NCBI RefSeq assembly: GCF_000485595.1
Contig: NW_014577282.1
Coordinates: 524,923 to 584,559, forward strand
Reading direction: 5' to 3'
DNA length: 59,637 nucleotides
Source of the DNA: Priapulus caudatus
Taxonomy: Eukaryota; Priapulida; Priapulimorpha; Priapulimorphida; Priapulidae
How positions within the stretch are numbered: position 1 is the first letter of the stretch; the number at the start of each line of letters is the position of its first letter. The position numbers and the translations under genes were made by a program. This document shows, piece by piece, positions 1 through 10,682 of the stretch. Below the pieces are notes generated by a model. It searched no databases, was not told the DNA's origin, and saw only the letters and a list, made by a program, of their open reading frames with translations.

Positions 1-359
1 GAACGTTTTTGTGTTAGCTGGGCAGGGGGGTTTCATTAATTCATGATGAACATTGTTGCTTTTAATGATATTGGTGAGCGCGTACATATGCGCGATAGAT
101 TTGTCACAAACTCAATCCTAATTAGAACATCGAGTCAGACCAGACATACTGCCAATGTCGAGTAGACTGTACATACTGTATGTACACTACCACATACTGT
201 AACTGTACGTACTGCCAATATCAAGACTGAGGGATCTTTCATCATTCATGCTACGACTCTTATTTTAATGTTTTATACGAAATTTATTTATAATGTATTA
301 GATCGTAATGTAATAAAAACGCCAAAGTATATTTATCAGTAATTTTATTTATTTTGCAG
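1..359. other. Unassigned sequence left of the MADF exon
   Basis: No coding exon recognised. It contains short repeats of TACTGTA/TGTAC type near 150-215. It ends in a T-rich tract and AG at 358-359 that acts as the 3' splice site of the next exon. It probably still belongs to the Harbinger element, whose left terminus I could not identify. Confidence 0.4.
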
Positions 360-541
360 CAGGTGAAGTTAAAAAGAAAATACAGAATATTAGGACATAT
401 TTTTCGCGAGAACTTCGCAAAGAAAGTACAACAAAAAGTGGAGCTGGTGCAGATGAGGGCTACCAGTCAGTCTGGACCTACTACAATGCGTTGCTTTTTT
501 TACAACCATATATGGTGGCCAGAAAAACCACATCAAATATT
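360..541 (+). CDS. MADF-domain exon of a Harbinger accessory protein
   Basis: Read from 362 in the frame GEVKKKIQNIRTYFSRELRK, this exon encodes 60 residues of a MADF (Myb/SANT-like) DNA-binding domain. It has the typical order: basic helix, GAGADEGYQSVWTYYNALLFL, then RKTTSNI. It is bounded by a T-rich acceptor (AG 358-359) and a GTAAGT donor at 542. Proteins of this class accompany PIF/Harbinger transposases and help bring them to the nucleus and the transposon ends (family knowledge). It joins in phase 0 to the acidic exon at 1444. A small open frame starting at ATG 354 in another frame is spurious. Confidence 0.7.
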
Positions 542-592
542 GTAAGTACATTTCACATGTACGTTTCATCACATTCATAGTATATTTTGAGT

Positions 593-1388
593 TTATTCTA
601 TATCCCATTGCCATGAAACTTCTCCCTCTTTACTCTCGAAATATTCACACAATTCATCTCTGACAAGCCGAGCATCGCAAGCACTTTTGTTTGGGCCATG
701 ATGTTCCAAATTAGTCATCGTTTGGGTATTTCTTCTCCACTGACCCTCTGTGAGATGATGAGTCTGTGGATCCTCTCGGTCAAACATATACTCAGGGGTG
801 TCCTTCAACAGGTAGTTATGAAGGGTGCAAGTAGCCAGTATAATAAGTTCAGTTTTTTCAGGAGAGAGTGATATTGTTGTGTGATAAACACGGAACCGAT
901 TACACAATATGCCGAAGCATTTCCACAACTCGTCGAGCTCTTGATAGCCTATAATTAAAAATACGTCTGCTGCGATTCAAACCACGCCCGGGATATGGTT
1001 TCATTATATATGTTTTGAGCGGAAATGCATCATCTGCCACTATTACCATAGAATTGGTCTTTCCTGCATCCTTCAGATTTCGTCCAGTTGGAATGTTTAA
1101 TTTATTTTCAGCCATGGCTGTACTCAAAGATGCGTTTCTATAAACCCCGCCATCGCTAACTCTTCCATTGCTGCCAACATCAATATACCTGAATTTATAA
1201 TTTGCATCTACTAGTGCAAGTAGCACAATACTAAAGAAGGATTTATAATTATAGAACATGGATCCTGAATCTTTAGGTAACATAATCCTAACATGCTTTC
1301 CGTCAAGAGCCCCAATGCAGTTTGGGAAATTCCACTTGGATTCATAATCATCTGCTATGTGCAACCATTCTTCGCTGTCGGTTGGGAC
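593..1388 (-). pseudogene. PIF/Harbinger transposase, exon 3 (DDE nuclease core)
   Basis: Entered from an acceptor at 1389-1390, the exon reads VPTDSEEWLHIADDYESKWN and then GALDGKHVRI (first Asp). VADDAFPLKTYIMKPYPG follows (second Asp), then the FNYRLSRARRVVE block that carries the Glu. This is the DDE_Tnp_4 domain of Harbinger transposases. Just after VVE, near 915-920, a frameshift moves the frame so that CFGILCNRFRV and the C-terminal tail continue to a stop at 593. The shift makes the copy inactive as read. The protein would cut and join transposon DNA in the nucleus. Confidence 0.8.
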
Positions 1389-1443
1389 CTTAAAATAAAT
1401 GAGAAATGAAATTCATATATTATTTATTTTTATTTATTTAAAG

Positions 1444-2094
1444 GCAGAAGATACCACTCCAGAATATGAAGGAGATGGAGATGGAGATGGAGATGGAGAT
1501 GGAGATGGAGATGATGGAGATGGAGATGGAGATCATGGAGATGGAGATGGAGGAGATGGAGATGGAGATGGAGGAGATGGAGATGGAGATGGAGGAGATG
1601 GAGATGGAGGAGATGGAGATGGAGGAGATGATGAGCCTCTCAACATTTACACTCAGGTGCATTCCCCCAATAGCTCGGGGTTGGAGGAATGGCAATCATT
1701 TGAAAAAAATGATGTGCTATCGCCAACCACAGCCGCTAGCACATCTCCACCTTCCACCATTCCACACCATTCCATGGGTTCAGCTAGCCACAAGCGGAAA
1801 CTATCGAATGCTGTGCCTCCAAAAAAAAGCGTGTTAAGCCAGAAGATGAACTTATTTCAATGGCAGTTAAAAGCTTAAGGGAAAGTCGTGATAGACAAAG
1901 AAACCCAGAAAAAAGTAATCATAAACGAGCCTGCCAATGAAGATGAAGATTCTGTGTTTGCTAAATACATCGCAGTAGAACTTCGCAAAATAACGGACGT
2001 ACGCACCAAGGCGTATGTAAAAATGCGCATTCAAAATGTAATTTATGAAGGACAGTTTGGTCAACCATTTGTTGCACCTATGGCATACCCTTAA
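1444..2094 (+). pseudogene. Second exon of the MADF protein: Asp-Gly repeat and BESS-like tail
   Basis: After an AG acceptor at 1442-1443 the frame reads AEDTTPEYEGD and enters a long Asp-Gly run encoded by (GGAGAT)n. A Ser/Thr/Pro linker follows, with a basic KKKRVKPEDE patch near 1825. The frame slips at an A8 run (about 1822-1829) and returns near 1935, where NEDEDSVFAKYIAVELRKI begins. That tail matches the BESS-like C-terminal helix of MADF proteins, a dimerisation module in the family. The stop is at 2092-2094. The two shifts suggest decay or a homopolymer sequencing error. Confidence 0.6.
1469..1632 (+). repeat. (GGAGAT)n hexanucleotide microsatellite inside coding sequence
   Basis: About 27 near-perfect GGAGAT units interrupted by GAT or GGA triplets. 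They stay in frame and encode alternating Gly-Asp. One strand is entirely purine apart from T, and the array is prone to length change. Confidence 0.9.
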
Positions 2095-2174
2095 GGGGGG
2101 AATTATTTGCAGGGATAATAACAAAATCTGGCATCAGGATTGTAATAATATTAGATAAAGATGTGGGATATTAC

Positions 2175-2290
2175 CTTCAAATGTTGTTCTTTCATTGCAA
2201 GGTAAATTGCAGCGCACACTTCTGGAATTATACTGCTGATCGTGCATTTGGGTATACGAAAAGAATACTCCAATGATTGAAATGTCTCAC
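2175..2290 (-). CDS. PIF/Harbinger transposase, exon 2
   Basis: A 116-bp exon with acceptor AG at 2291-2292 and a GTAATA donor just below 2175. It reads GETFQSLEYSFRIPKCTISS and on to IYLAMKEQHLK, the conserved segment ahead of the DDE core. Phases match exon 1 (split Gly codon) and exon 3 (phase 0), which supports the gene model. Confidence 0.75.
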
Positions 2291-3002
2291 CTGAAAATAG
2301 AAATATACTGGTATATATAAGTGGACATAAGGTACATGGACCCTGAGTTTTAAATATTACATAATAATCTCATTAGAATAATGTTTTAATCATTACAGTT
2401 CTATAACGCCAATTAGCACTGAGAGAATTTAGCACTGAGAATATTGGTGATGTAACAAGGGTTATAAGATGTTTATATTTTATAGCTATTTGTCAATTTG
2501 AAAAGATGCTGTGTTATTATGCGACGTGGCATTATAGTGTCTTTATATTTAAAAAAAAACGAATAAACCCGTTAGTTCCTTCTGTTAGTTTCAAATATTT
2601 TATAATAATTATGCTGTAGTTAGTAGTTTGAAATTGTCATTAGTGTTATGTTGTATTATTTATGAGAGGTTTATATTTTATAGCTATTTGTCCTTTTGAA
2701 AAGATGAAGTGTTATTATGCGACGGCATTATAATTATTATTATTTAAGTATTTTTATATAAAAAAGACCTGAATAAACACATTAGTTCCTTTATAATAAT
2801 TGTACTGTAGTACTGTAATTTTATACTGTAGTTAGTATAGTTCGAAATTGTCATTATGGTTATGTTGATTCAGTTGTATTATTTGTTATTATTATTATTA
2901 GTATTATATATTATAATAGTATTATTATTGTTAATTGTGTTACTTGTGTAAATAATTGTGTTAATTGTGTTATTAAAACAAATAATGTTTAAACATACTC
3001 AC

Positions 3003-3322
3003 CTGTTGCAAGGTATCTCAGTGTTACGGTCAGCCTCTCTTCAGGCGAAATGGGCTCACGTAGGTGTGTTGTTGATTTTTCTATATATGGCTTCACTTGC
3101 CTAATACGTTGTCAAATTCTGCCTTGACATGCGTAGAAAGTTTCTGTAGCTTTCCTTGTCTTCCCGTAGCAATTCGGGTAATAACCCGCTGTATACGCCT
3201 AACTGTGGCCTTCTGCCTATCCAAGGCCGTACCCAATCCCTTCTTCTTCTTCGTTTTTCTTTTTTTTTCTTTTTCACCATTAACGCAATAAGTATTAACG
3301 CACATACTTCCTCTTCCTCCAT
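3003..3322 (-). pseudogene. PIF/Harbinger transposase, exon 1
   Basis: The exon starts at ATG 3322 (MEEEEVCALILIA). It has a Lys/Arg-rich stretch, then RRRRRDWVRPWIGRRPQLGV and ESYRNFLRMSRQN, the standard Harbinger N-terminal motifs. Near 3112 one base is missing in a T run and the frame shifts to FDNVLGQ-like and KPYIEKSTTHLREPISPEER before the GTGAGT donor at 3002. The single-base loss and the shift in exon 3 make the transposase a pseudogene. Confidence 0.7.
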
Positions 3323-3598
3323 TCTCCAACTTCCAACTGCAGTGTTTCAGTACTGCAGTGCTGCAATCTACATACCGGGGTCACCCACTGAACTATAAAA
3401 GTTATTTATAGAGATCAGTGGGGGTCACCCTGGGGACGGCAAGACGGAGAAATTAATCGGTACGATTTGCTGACAAAAATCGATAGTGTAAACAACAGCT
3501 CAACACCAACTTCTATTTGGGTCAAGTCGGGGGCAAAGTTGGAGTCGCTTGAAATCGGCACGATTTGCTGACAAAAATCGATAGTGTAAACCCAGCTT

Positions 3599-4380
3599 TA
3601 GAGGAAATACGGGTATACATTCAACGAATTAAGGAATTAATCTATGGTTACGCACAACAACAATGGTACGGGTTTCTCGGCTCTATGCCCCATTAAGTTT
3701 TCTAGAAATACATAGACTCATCACTGTAACTATGATACGCTATGTAACTATAATCTATTCATACCATGCACTTACTATAGTATAGAAGCCGATAGTTTTG
3801 TCTCCCCGGTAGTCGTTAAAGTGATTACGTCACCGTAAATAATAAAAAAAATATAAGTAATTCTGTTCAGTTTTTATGGGTTAAATCGTGGCTGCATTAT
3901 ACTTCTTATTTTACATATAATTGTTCGATTGTGAAACATACACTCGTGATCATACATAGCCCATAGCAACAAATTAATGTTAGGACACCTAATATCAAAC
4001 ATCGTCCCAGGTTTTTTGGATTTTTAACTAGTTGAGAAACAATCTTATCAGGTAAGAATTTGACGATACGTTTAGTCCCGTTAGTTCTTACTTTTAATGT
4101 AAAAAAATGGCAACAAAAAGTTTACAAATTTTACCATAGAAAATTCGTGACGTAGTCAATTTAAAGTTGCAATGTTGTCGTTTGATCTGCATATATAGCA
4201 CAACGGGAGATTATTACTAGTACGTAATATATGGCGCATAGCTTAAAGCTGCATTCTCGCGCACATTTTTGTGACAAACCTCTGTAAAACGATTTACCAA
4301 ATGTTATAATAAAAATAACTTAAAAAAAAGAAGTCTTTCTATGTTACACCCGTTGTTATATATTCACAGTGACTAGTGAG
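3599..4380. other. No gene recognised
   Basis: AT-rich sequence without a convincing reading frame, splice-bounded exon or transposon terminus. Confidence 0.4.
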
Positions 4381-4381
4381 T

Positions 4382-4432
4382 AAACAAAACAAAAACAAAA
4401 AAACAAAAACAAAAACAGAAACAAAAAAACAG
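4382..4432 (+). repeat. (ACAAAA)n A-rich tract
   Basis: Irregular ACAAAA/AACAAA units over about 50 bp. It could be the decayed tail of a retroposon or simple low-complexity sequence; nothing upstream identifies a parent element. Confidence 0.7.
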
Positions 4433-4499
4433 CAACAGCCTCCGGCTTTAAAATGTGCCATCAGCGTAAAGGTAAGATTAGACTAGTAGCAAAAATTGG

Positions 4500-5376
4500 G
4501 GTTCAAAATGCATCATCACGGGGCGCCACGTCACTTCCTGTGGTGCCATCAGGGGGCAATATAACCTGTATAATACAGTCGTTATGTTCCCCACGGCTAT
4601 TATACTAACGCCTGTAAGCGAGCGCTGCGCCAGCGGCTCGCGAGCCTCGTTACCGATCGACCGGAAACGGTGTTTGACTTATGGCAGGGAATCGGATTAG
4701 CGGCGAGCAATCAAGCGTACAGAAGTATATTCGGCAAAACTTCTCCCCAGGCGAATACCTGATGAATGGAAACAATCTAGTTAATGGCTTTGGCAGAAGC
4801 CTGCACTAATTGCAGTTATAAATTCAACTTGAATAACTTGGAAATGACGTCAGGCAAAAGCCTGCTCGCTGATTGGACGACTTAATCAGAGTCGCTACGA
4901 CCTGCTCACAGATAGCGCGGGGTTAATGCCCTGATGAGGTAGGCCCTCTAGCGGCCGGTACGATCAAGGGCGGTAATCATTAACGTTGGGGCAATAACTC
5001 ACTTCCTAGTTAAGTGCCACCAGGGGTGCTAATCACTTCCTATCGATGACATCACTTCGACCACGAGAAGGGCGTCGCGTCACTTCCGGTCAATATTGTC
5101 ACTTCCGCCACCAGGCGGCGTCACTGCCCTTCAACTACCAACTAGGGGGCGCCACGGCACTTCCGCCACCATGGAGCATCACGACACTTCCGCTACCAGG
5201 GAGCACCAGAACACTTTGGCTACCAGGGGTGCCACGTCACGTCCGGTCTATGACGTCATTTCCACTGCCAGCGGGTGCCACGACACTTCTGCTACCAAGG
5301 GGCCACGTCACTTCCGGTCTATGACGTCACTTCCGCTACCAGGGGCGCCACGTTACGTCCGGTATATGACGTCAGG
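4500..5376 (+). repeat. Degenerate tandem array carrying ETS, CRE and CTCF-like motifs
   Basis: From about 4995 the sequence is a run of imperfect 25-70-bp units built from CACTTCCGCYACCAGGGG, GCGCCACGTCACTTCCGG and TCTATGACGTCA. Isolated related units occur at 4519-4560 and 5011-5030. TGACGTCA appears at 5251, 5322 and 5368. ACTTCCGG (ETS-type) recurs. CTCF-like cores occur at 4546 (CCATCAGGGGGCA), 5017, 5108 and 5138 (CCAACTAGGGGGCGCC). An open frame of about 100 codons here is a by-product of GC-rich repetition. Confidence 0.65.
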
Positions 5377-5863
5377 ATTTGTCTCGACCAATCAGAAGCC
5401 TCCCTCAGGTTCATAAACCCATGATCTACACTACTGTCCAGTTTTTATTTGAAAATTTCCAGTTTTTCTGTTTCATTCTTATTCGATGGCTGACACTAGG
5501 TGCTACTTCTGCCAGTGATTCCTGCAATTGCCGCACGACCGAAAATAACCTCAATTTTGTTGACATAGTAACTTAATGAGGTCATTCAGTACACACCATA
5601 TGGGTGTTTTGCATGACATTGCAATAGTAACCTTGCAATTTCACCTACGAAAGGTGGTTCACGTAAGGTGCACAGAACAATTTTTACCAATTTAGTGGTG
5701 TCAGAATTAGGGTCATGGATATGTCACAGTAAGTACTATCAGTAGATGTTTCACATACCTTCACCTATTTTGTACACAGCTGTGTTGTGAGAAATAGAAA
5801 CACGTCGATTTAGTCGCTTCGCTTTCTTCCACGGTCGCCGATGTATGAATGGATATGTCTGTG
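5377..5863. other. No gene recognised
   Basis: Unassigned AT-rich sequence between the motif array and a MITE. A loosely similar block (CACCTATTTTGTACACAG versus CACCCATTTTGCACACGG) recurs at about 5761 and 6388, so 5700-5850 and 6340-6480 look like diverged copies. Confidence 0.4.
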
Positions 5864-6014
5864 CAGTGGCGGATCCAGGGGGTGCACAGGGGGCGGTCTA
5901 GAATTTTCAGGGCAAGGGTATTTTAGCCTAACACACTCCCACTCGGGCGCTTCATGCTTTTGAGCTCGCATGATTTGCTCCCCCACCCAGAATTCACTTC
6001 TGGATCCGCCACTG
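5864..6014. mobile_element. hAT-type MITE
   Basis: A 151-bp non-coding element with terminal inverted repeats CAGTGGCGGATCCAG (5864) and CTGGATCCGCCACTG (6000-6014). Flanks are GTCTGTG on the left and CTCTGTG on the right, an imperfect 7-bp direct repeat close to the 8 bp typical of hAT. CAGTGG ends are also typical of hAT. Confidence 0.75.
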
Positions 6015-6731
6015 CTCTGTGATTACAACTCAGAATAATTCCATTTTACACTTCACACATACGTGTGATCGATTCGATTCATTTGTCAGTAAACGTTAAT
6101 TTACTCTTCCTTAGCAATACCCGTGCAAAAGCTGGACAGTATCCTTAAAGCCATTTTTTGAAAATGGTTTCCAACAAGTCTTGTGTTTTTCCCACTTTTA
6201 CGATACTCACTGTTAATCGCCTGAGTCTATAGATCAACAATCTATAGAGTAACGATAAAATGTTTTAGAACCTTAATTCATAGTTAGCTATATTCAGCAA
6301 AATATGCGCGATTAGAATTTTGGGTTTCGTGTTTTCAGTTAGTCATGGATATATCGCAGTAACCACTAACAGATGTTTCACACGCTTTCACCCATTTTGC
6401 ACACGGTTGGGCGATCATTGTGAAAGGTAGAAAACACTGATTTCTTTGTTTCGATTTCTGTCACTGTATATATAGCCAATGTATAATTGGATATTTCTCT
6501 ATCATCACAACTCGAAATACATAATTTTATTTTATAAATTACATCGATTTAATTTTATGCGTTTAATTTTAATTTTAACGGTAACACATATTGCTGTGAA
6601 AAGCGCGTCAGGAGTTTAATATTCAGTGCCGTCCTTTATGAACTATATTATATGGTTATTTATTTGCATAAATTTCCAATCCGAACATAACTTAAATTTT
6701 AGCCAGTTTTCTTCCTTTTTTTTGGTAAATA
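6015..6731. other. No gene recognised
   Basis: AT-rich sequence with a diverged second copy of the 5700-5850 block at about 6340-6480. No coding signal. Confidence 0.4.
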
Positions 6732-8145
6732 TGTGTAACGCTTTTCCCTTGCTCTCCTGTCCAATGTCTCTTTCCGTCTTGACTTAGCCTGGCTGGCACT
6801 CGGTATGGCCGGTAATTGTTTAAGGCTCGTGATCGTAATTTCACCTGGGCGGTACCGCATACCCAACGGAGCGCGCTACAACTCCGCCCGCCACAAGGCG
6901 GCGCAGATTCGCATCAGCATTGTGGTGCAGTTAGGACGTGGCCATGTGACAGCGACGCGCATGCGACGGCGACAGAGAGAGAGTGAAAAGCGGAGTACGA
7001 GAGAGAACACTTTATTTGACCTCATTGGGAAATACACGGAACGTGGCCGAGGCGGCGAATCCTTGGTGCCATTAACTACGCGTTTAACAACCATATGCGG
7101 CGCGTACCATACATGTGCTGCGTCCAATGAACGCGGCACGTAGTGCGTATGGGCGCGCACCATAAACTCGCCATGTACGGAATACCCGTGACACGTATAT
7201 AAAAATCTGCACCTACGTGTAATGACACCAGACGTGTAATGAGAAACGCATGTGATGCGTACAATACAGCTGCGCGTGCACATAATCGCGACGTGTACAA
7301 TGAACCACGCTGCGTACAATAAACGCGGCGCCTAGTGCATGTACGGCACGCGCAGCACTCAGCGCATACAATTAACGCGATGAACAATAAACTCGGCGTC
7401 TAGTGCATGTACACAGCACTCGGCGCGTACAACTAACGCGATGCACAATAAACGCAGTGCCTAATTAACCGTTCACTAACAACAAAGCGTTTAACTAACA
7501 CGGCGTGCACAGCACGTAGGCTGCATGTACCTTAACTATATCTAACCAACATACTCACGTAATTGTTGGCTCGTCGCCACCACGCGAATGAAAGACCGCA
7601 GCAAATAAACACGGTAAAGACACCGTAAAATAACACAGTAATCACTACCACGGATTTCGGGCTTTGCCAACATACTATTGATCGGATACGTCGACAACAA
7701 CACCTCACGACGTAACACATTACCTGACAATTGACGAACTCAATATAACACATTCGCTCACGTCGAAATCTGAGTGAACAAGCCATGACATCGCACGCGA
7801 TCTTTGCGCACCTCCATTCACGCTCTCCGTGTACGCACTCTCTTTTCCACAGACTCTCGCATATCTTTCTACTACCTCTAGAAACTACTACTTCTCTTCC
7901 GCCTTAAGCCCTATGCTCGCTTCCAGGAAGTCCCTGTTTTATTCTCCAGCAACCGCTGCAGCCAATCAGCGTTTTCACTGATGACGTCAATGTCTAGACC
8001 TCTGGCTGGACTGTCTGGACTTGACTTGCTTGGCGTGCATGCTGCAACTTGTTGCGCGAAGCGTACAATGCTAGTACAGCCTGCCACGTGATCAGCTGGC
8101 TTGACAGCCTGATAGAATCAGGGGTGAACCCGAATCTGTTACACA
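6732..8145 (-). repeat. Solo 3' LTR (about 1.4 kb) of a minus-strand Ty3/gypsy element
   Basis: On the minus strand the LTR starts TGTGTAACAG (8145 downward), right after a G-rich polypurine tract (8146-8156). It ends with GCGTTACACA at 6732, so the ends form a short inverted repeat of TG...CA type. It lies downstream of an integrase gene in the same orientation. No second copy exists because the element is 5' truncated, so the boundaries rest on the end motifs alone. It includes the tandem repeat at 7120-7470. Confidence 0.55.
7120..7470. repeat. 61-68-bp tandem repeat inside the LTR
   Basis: Units begin CAATAAACGCGGCGCCTAGT at 7317, CAATAAACTCGGCGTCTAGT at 7385 and CAATAAACGCAGTGCCTAAT at 7446. 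More diverged copies occur upstream from 7120. All are rich in CG and GCGCGT-type steps. Such arrays in LTRs often change promoter strength; no function is shown here. Confidence 0.7.
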
Positions 8146-10682
8146 CCCCCCGACTTAAGCTTGAAACAGCTCCTGCTCAATCCATTCGTTAAATCCTTAA
8201 CGGTGAGAGTGAAGCCCCAGATTCTGCCCAAAGTCCTATGACATAAAAGATTTCCCATGAAGAGGCAAAGACCTATGAGGCATCTGTCATAATGACCCCC
8301 CAACTTAAACTGAAGGATGCTGATGACACACCCGGATGTCTGTCTACCGGTTCACCGCCGACTGAACACCGCATACCTAATTACCTCAAAAATGTAAAGA
8401 CACAACTGAACACGCGAGGGCCCCCCCACCAGACCAAGACCATGCGCAGCACGCCAATGGCTGCGTCCAGCCAACAGGATATGCATAGAACAGTAAAAGG
8501 CAACGGCCTGTAACAAAGCCCGTAAAATCACGCACTACAAACTTAGCATTGACTACAAAATCGGTGCATTATGGAAATACAACAAAATGCCACAAGAGGC
8601 GCCTGGCGTCAGACAATCAAATACAGAAACGTAATTGGGCACTTGAATGCTCCAACATTATCGAATTTTCTAACATCAAGTAAACTAATTGCGGCACGGG
8701 GCAAGCTCCTCCCTCGCTGTGACGTGGCCTCCTCCAGGTCCCGGGTCGGGCGATCCGGTAGGCTCCCTGGCTCCGGGAACTCTCTTGCCGATCCTCCGCC
8801 GTAGTCCTCACCACTGCTACTGTCCCCGGGCGCAGGCTGCACGGTCTTACCAGTAACCGTGGCGGACAACTCGCGTTTTCCGGCCTGACAGATTGTCCTT
8901 CATCTCACCCGCTGTCGTGGAGCGTCCCGCAGAAGGAATAGTTCAATTGGCTACGGCGACAGACTGGATTCGCTCTTTGGTGTGCATCTTCTGCCACCCA
9001 CCAGCTGTGTAGTCAGTCAAGCGGCAATAACATTGCTGGCGCTCGCGCGACAACACGCAACCTGCTTGTCTCAGCGGGTCCACACGGGCAAGGCGATATC
9101 TGCCCGAACAAGCAGTAGGCGTGACCCCACCACCCGCGACCATAGTCTAGATCGACACGGGCCATCCCCGTCTGCTCGGCTAACACATCCGGCGGTGTTA
9201 AAAAGGACTCCTCCTCGTACCCCACGAGCGTGATCATCACCCGCAGGAGACTCACGAGGCGCCGTACACCTAGTCACCTCCCCCCACAGACTCGCGCAGT
9301 GTTCTCCCACCGCAGAAGTTTCCTCTTCTTCCCTCCCGCTGCCACTACGCAGGCGGTTGCACATGCCGCCGGCTGCGCGGCTTCTCTTCCGGTTCTCTGA
9401 CGCTTGCCTCGTACATATCTCTAGGCTGTTCCTCCATCCCTTCTCCTCCGGCGGGGATGGCGAGTCCTCCAAGTGCTGCGCAACCCTGTCCCGACTTGTT
9501 CGCATCGGCGTCGACCATTGCCTTGTCGGCGGGCATCTGGCATGCTTCTTTAGCAACTCCTCGCTCCATCCCCACCTCCACTTATGCCCCTTCATCGGGG
9601 TCCCCTTCCTCTTCTGGTCCTCTCATTCCCTCAGCTTCCATCATCTTATGGTCCTCGACTCTGACATCGTCGACCACCCACCATTCTGGGGCGTCTTTCC
9701 CCTCGTACGGCTTCAGGTGGTTCACACAGACCACCTTCACTGGTCCGTGCTCCGTGGCTTGTATCGACCGAAGGGTCTCACGACTCCGAACCACCAGGTA
9801 TGGCCCAGTCCGTGGCCTACCCAACTTGACATCCTCGGGCGGGTAGAAATGCCATACCCAGCTTCTGACAGGTAACGCTGATGGCTTCACATGCTTGTCG
9901 TAGCACCTCTTTTGCCACTCGCCTGCGCCACCGAAGCATTCTCTTGCTCGTTCGTGTGCCCGCCGCGTCGCTTGCCCCACCCACTCAACATACTCTGACG
10001 GACAAGGCCGGAATCGACTCGTCGTCAGGCGGTGTCCACATCAGGTCGATGGGTATGCCTACCTCCCTACCAAACAGCATCATGTTCGAGCTGAGGCCCG
10101 TGCTTGCACGGTACTCCAATAAGCTGCCATAACATACGGGAGATGGTCGTCCCAGTCACCACGGTGGTCGTTGAAGACCTTGGAAAGCATATCATGGAGG
10201 GTCCGATTGAAACGCTCCTCCAGGCCATCCGACTGAGGGTGGTAGGGTTTCGTCCTGGTCTTCTCAATCCCAAGGAGATCGCACACCCCGGCAAATAAAA
10301 GCGACTAGAAATTCCGCCCCTGGTCAGAATGGAGTGTCCTCGGTACACCAAACCGTGAAAATAACTTTGTGACGAGGCAGTCTGCCGTCGTCATCGCTGT
10401 CTGGTCAGGTAGTGCATAGGCTTCAGTCAACTTGGTGAAGTAATCGCACAGAACGAGTATGTGCTGATTACCTGACTTGGTCACTGGCAAGGGCCCCATG
10501 AAGTCGATGGCCACGCACTCCATCGGTGCACCAACTGACTGTTGCCGAAGCCCCACACGGCGCTTCCTCCTTCCTTTCCTCTTGGTGCACACGTCGCACT
10601 GTTGACAGCACCTCTTGATGTCGGCCCGCATCCCCGGCCACATGAACCTCTGACGCACCCGCTCCAGCATCTTCAGTGCCAT
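8146..10682 (-). mobile_element. 5'-truncated Ty3/gypsy retrotransposon, internal region
   Basis: From right to left it holds integrase, a hydrophilic C-terminal region and about 1.2 kb of non-coding 3' sequence up to the polypurine tract and LTR. A second CCCCCCAACTTAAACTGAAG near 8294 resembles the polypurine tract at 8149. gag, protease, RT and RNase H are absent. The homology stops abruptly at 10682. Confidence 0.65.
9345..10682 (-). pseudogene. Ty3/gypsy integrase (pol 3' end), broken
   Basis: The reading begins ALKMLERVRQRFMWPGM and has the second half of the zinc-binding motif (CCQQCDVCTKRK). The catalytic core has VAIDFMGPLP (Asp), LHSDQGRNF (Asp) and PYHPQSDGLEERFNRTLH (Glu). A TAG interrupts after GRNF near 10303, and a frameshift follows near 10085. 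The frame then continues through RCYDKHVKPSALPV, a chromodomain-like region with GPYLVVRSRE, and an acidic tail with another stop at about 9582. Open frames on the plus strand here are shadows. Confidence 0.75.

Larger units (their letters stand above)
360..3598. mobile_element. Degenerate PIF/Harbinger DNA transposon (limits approximate)
   Basis: It carries both hallmark genes: a minus-strand DDE transposase (593-3322) and a plus-strand MADF protein (360-2094). The MADF intron contains transposase exon 3, and the transposase intron 1389-2174 contains MADF exon 2. Right of the transposase, a repeated block AAAATCGATAGTGTAAAC occurs twice (near 3477 and 3578) and may belong to the terminal region. 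Neither TIR could be proved. Confidence 0.6.

Noticed and set aside
1466-1837. Met-Glu repeat frame overlapping the Asp-Gly frame
   Set aside because: Alternative frame of the GGAGAT repeat; the Asp-Gly frame joins in phase to the MADF exon.
5046-5416. Two overlapping frames of 92-106 codons as a gene
   Set aside because: They run through a GC-rich tandem motif array and have repeat-derived composition without homology.
9357-9875. Plus-strand open frames of 129-172 codons
   Set aside because: Shadows of the minus-strand gypsy pol tail; no independent evidence.
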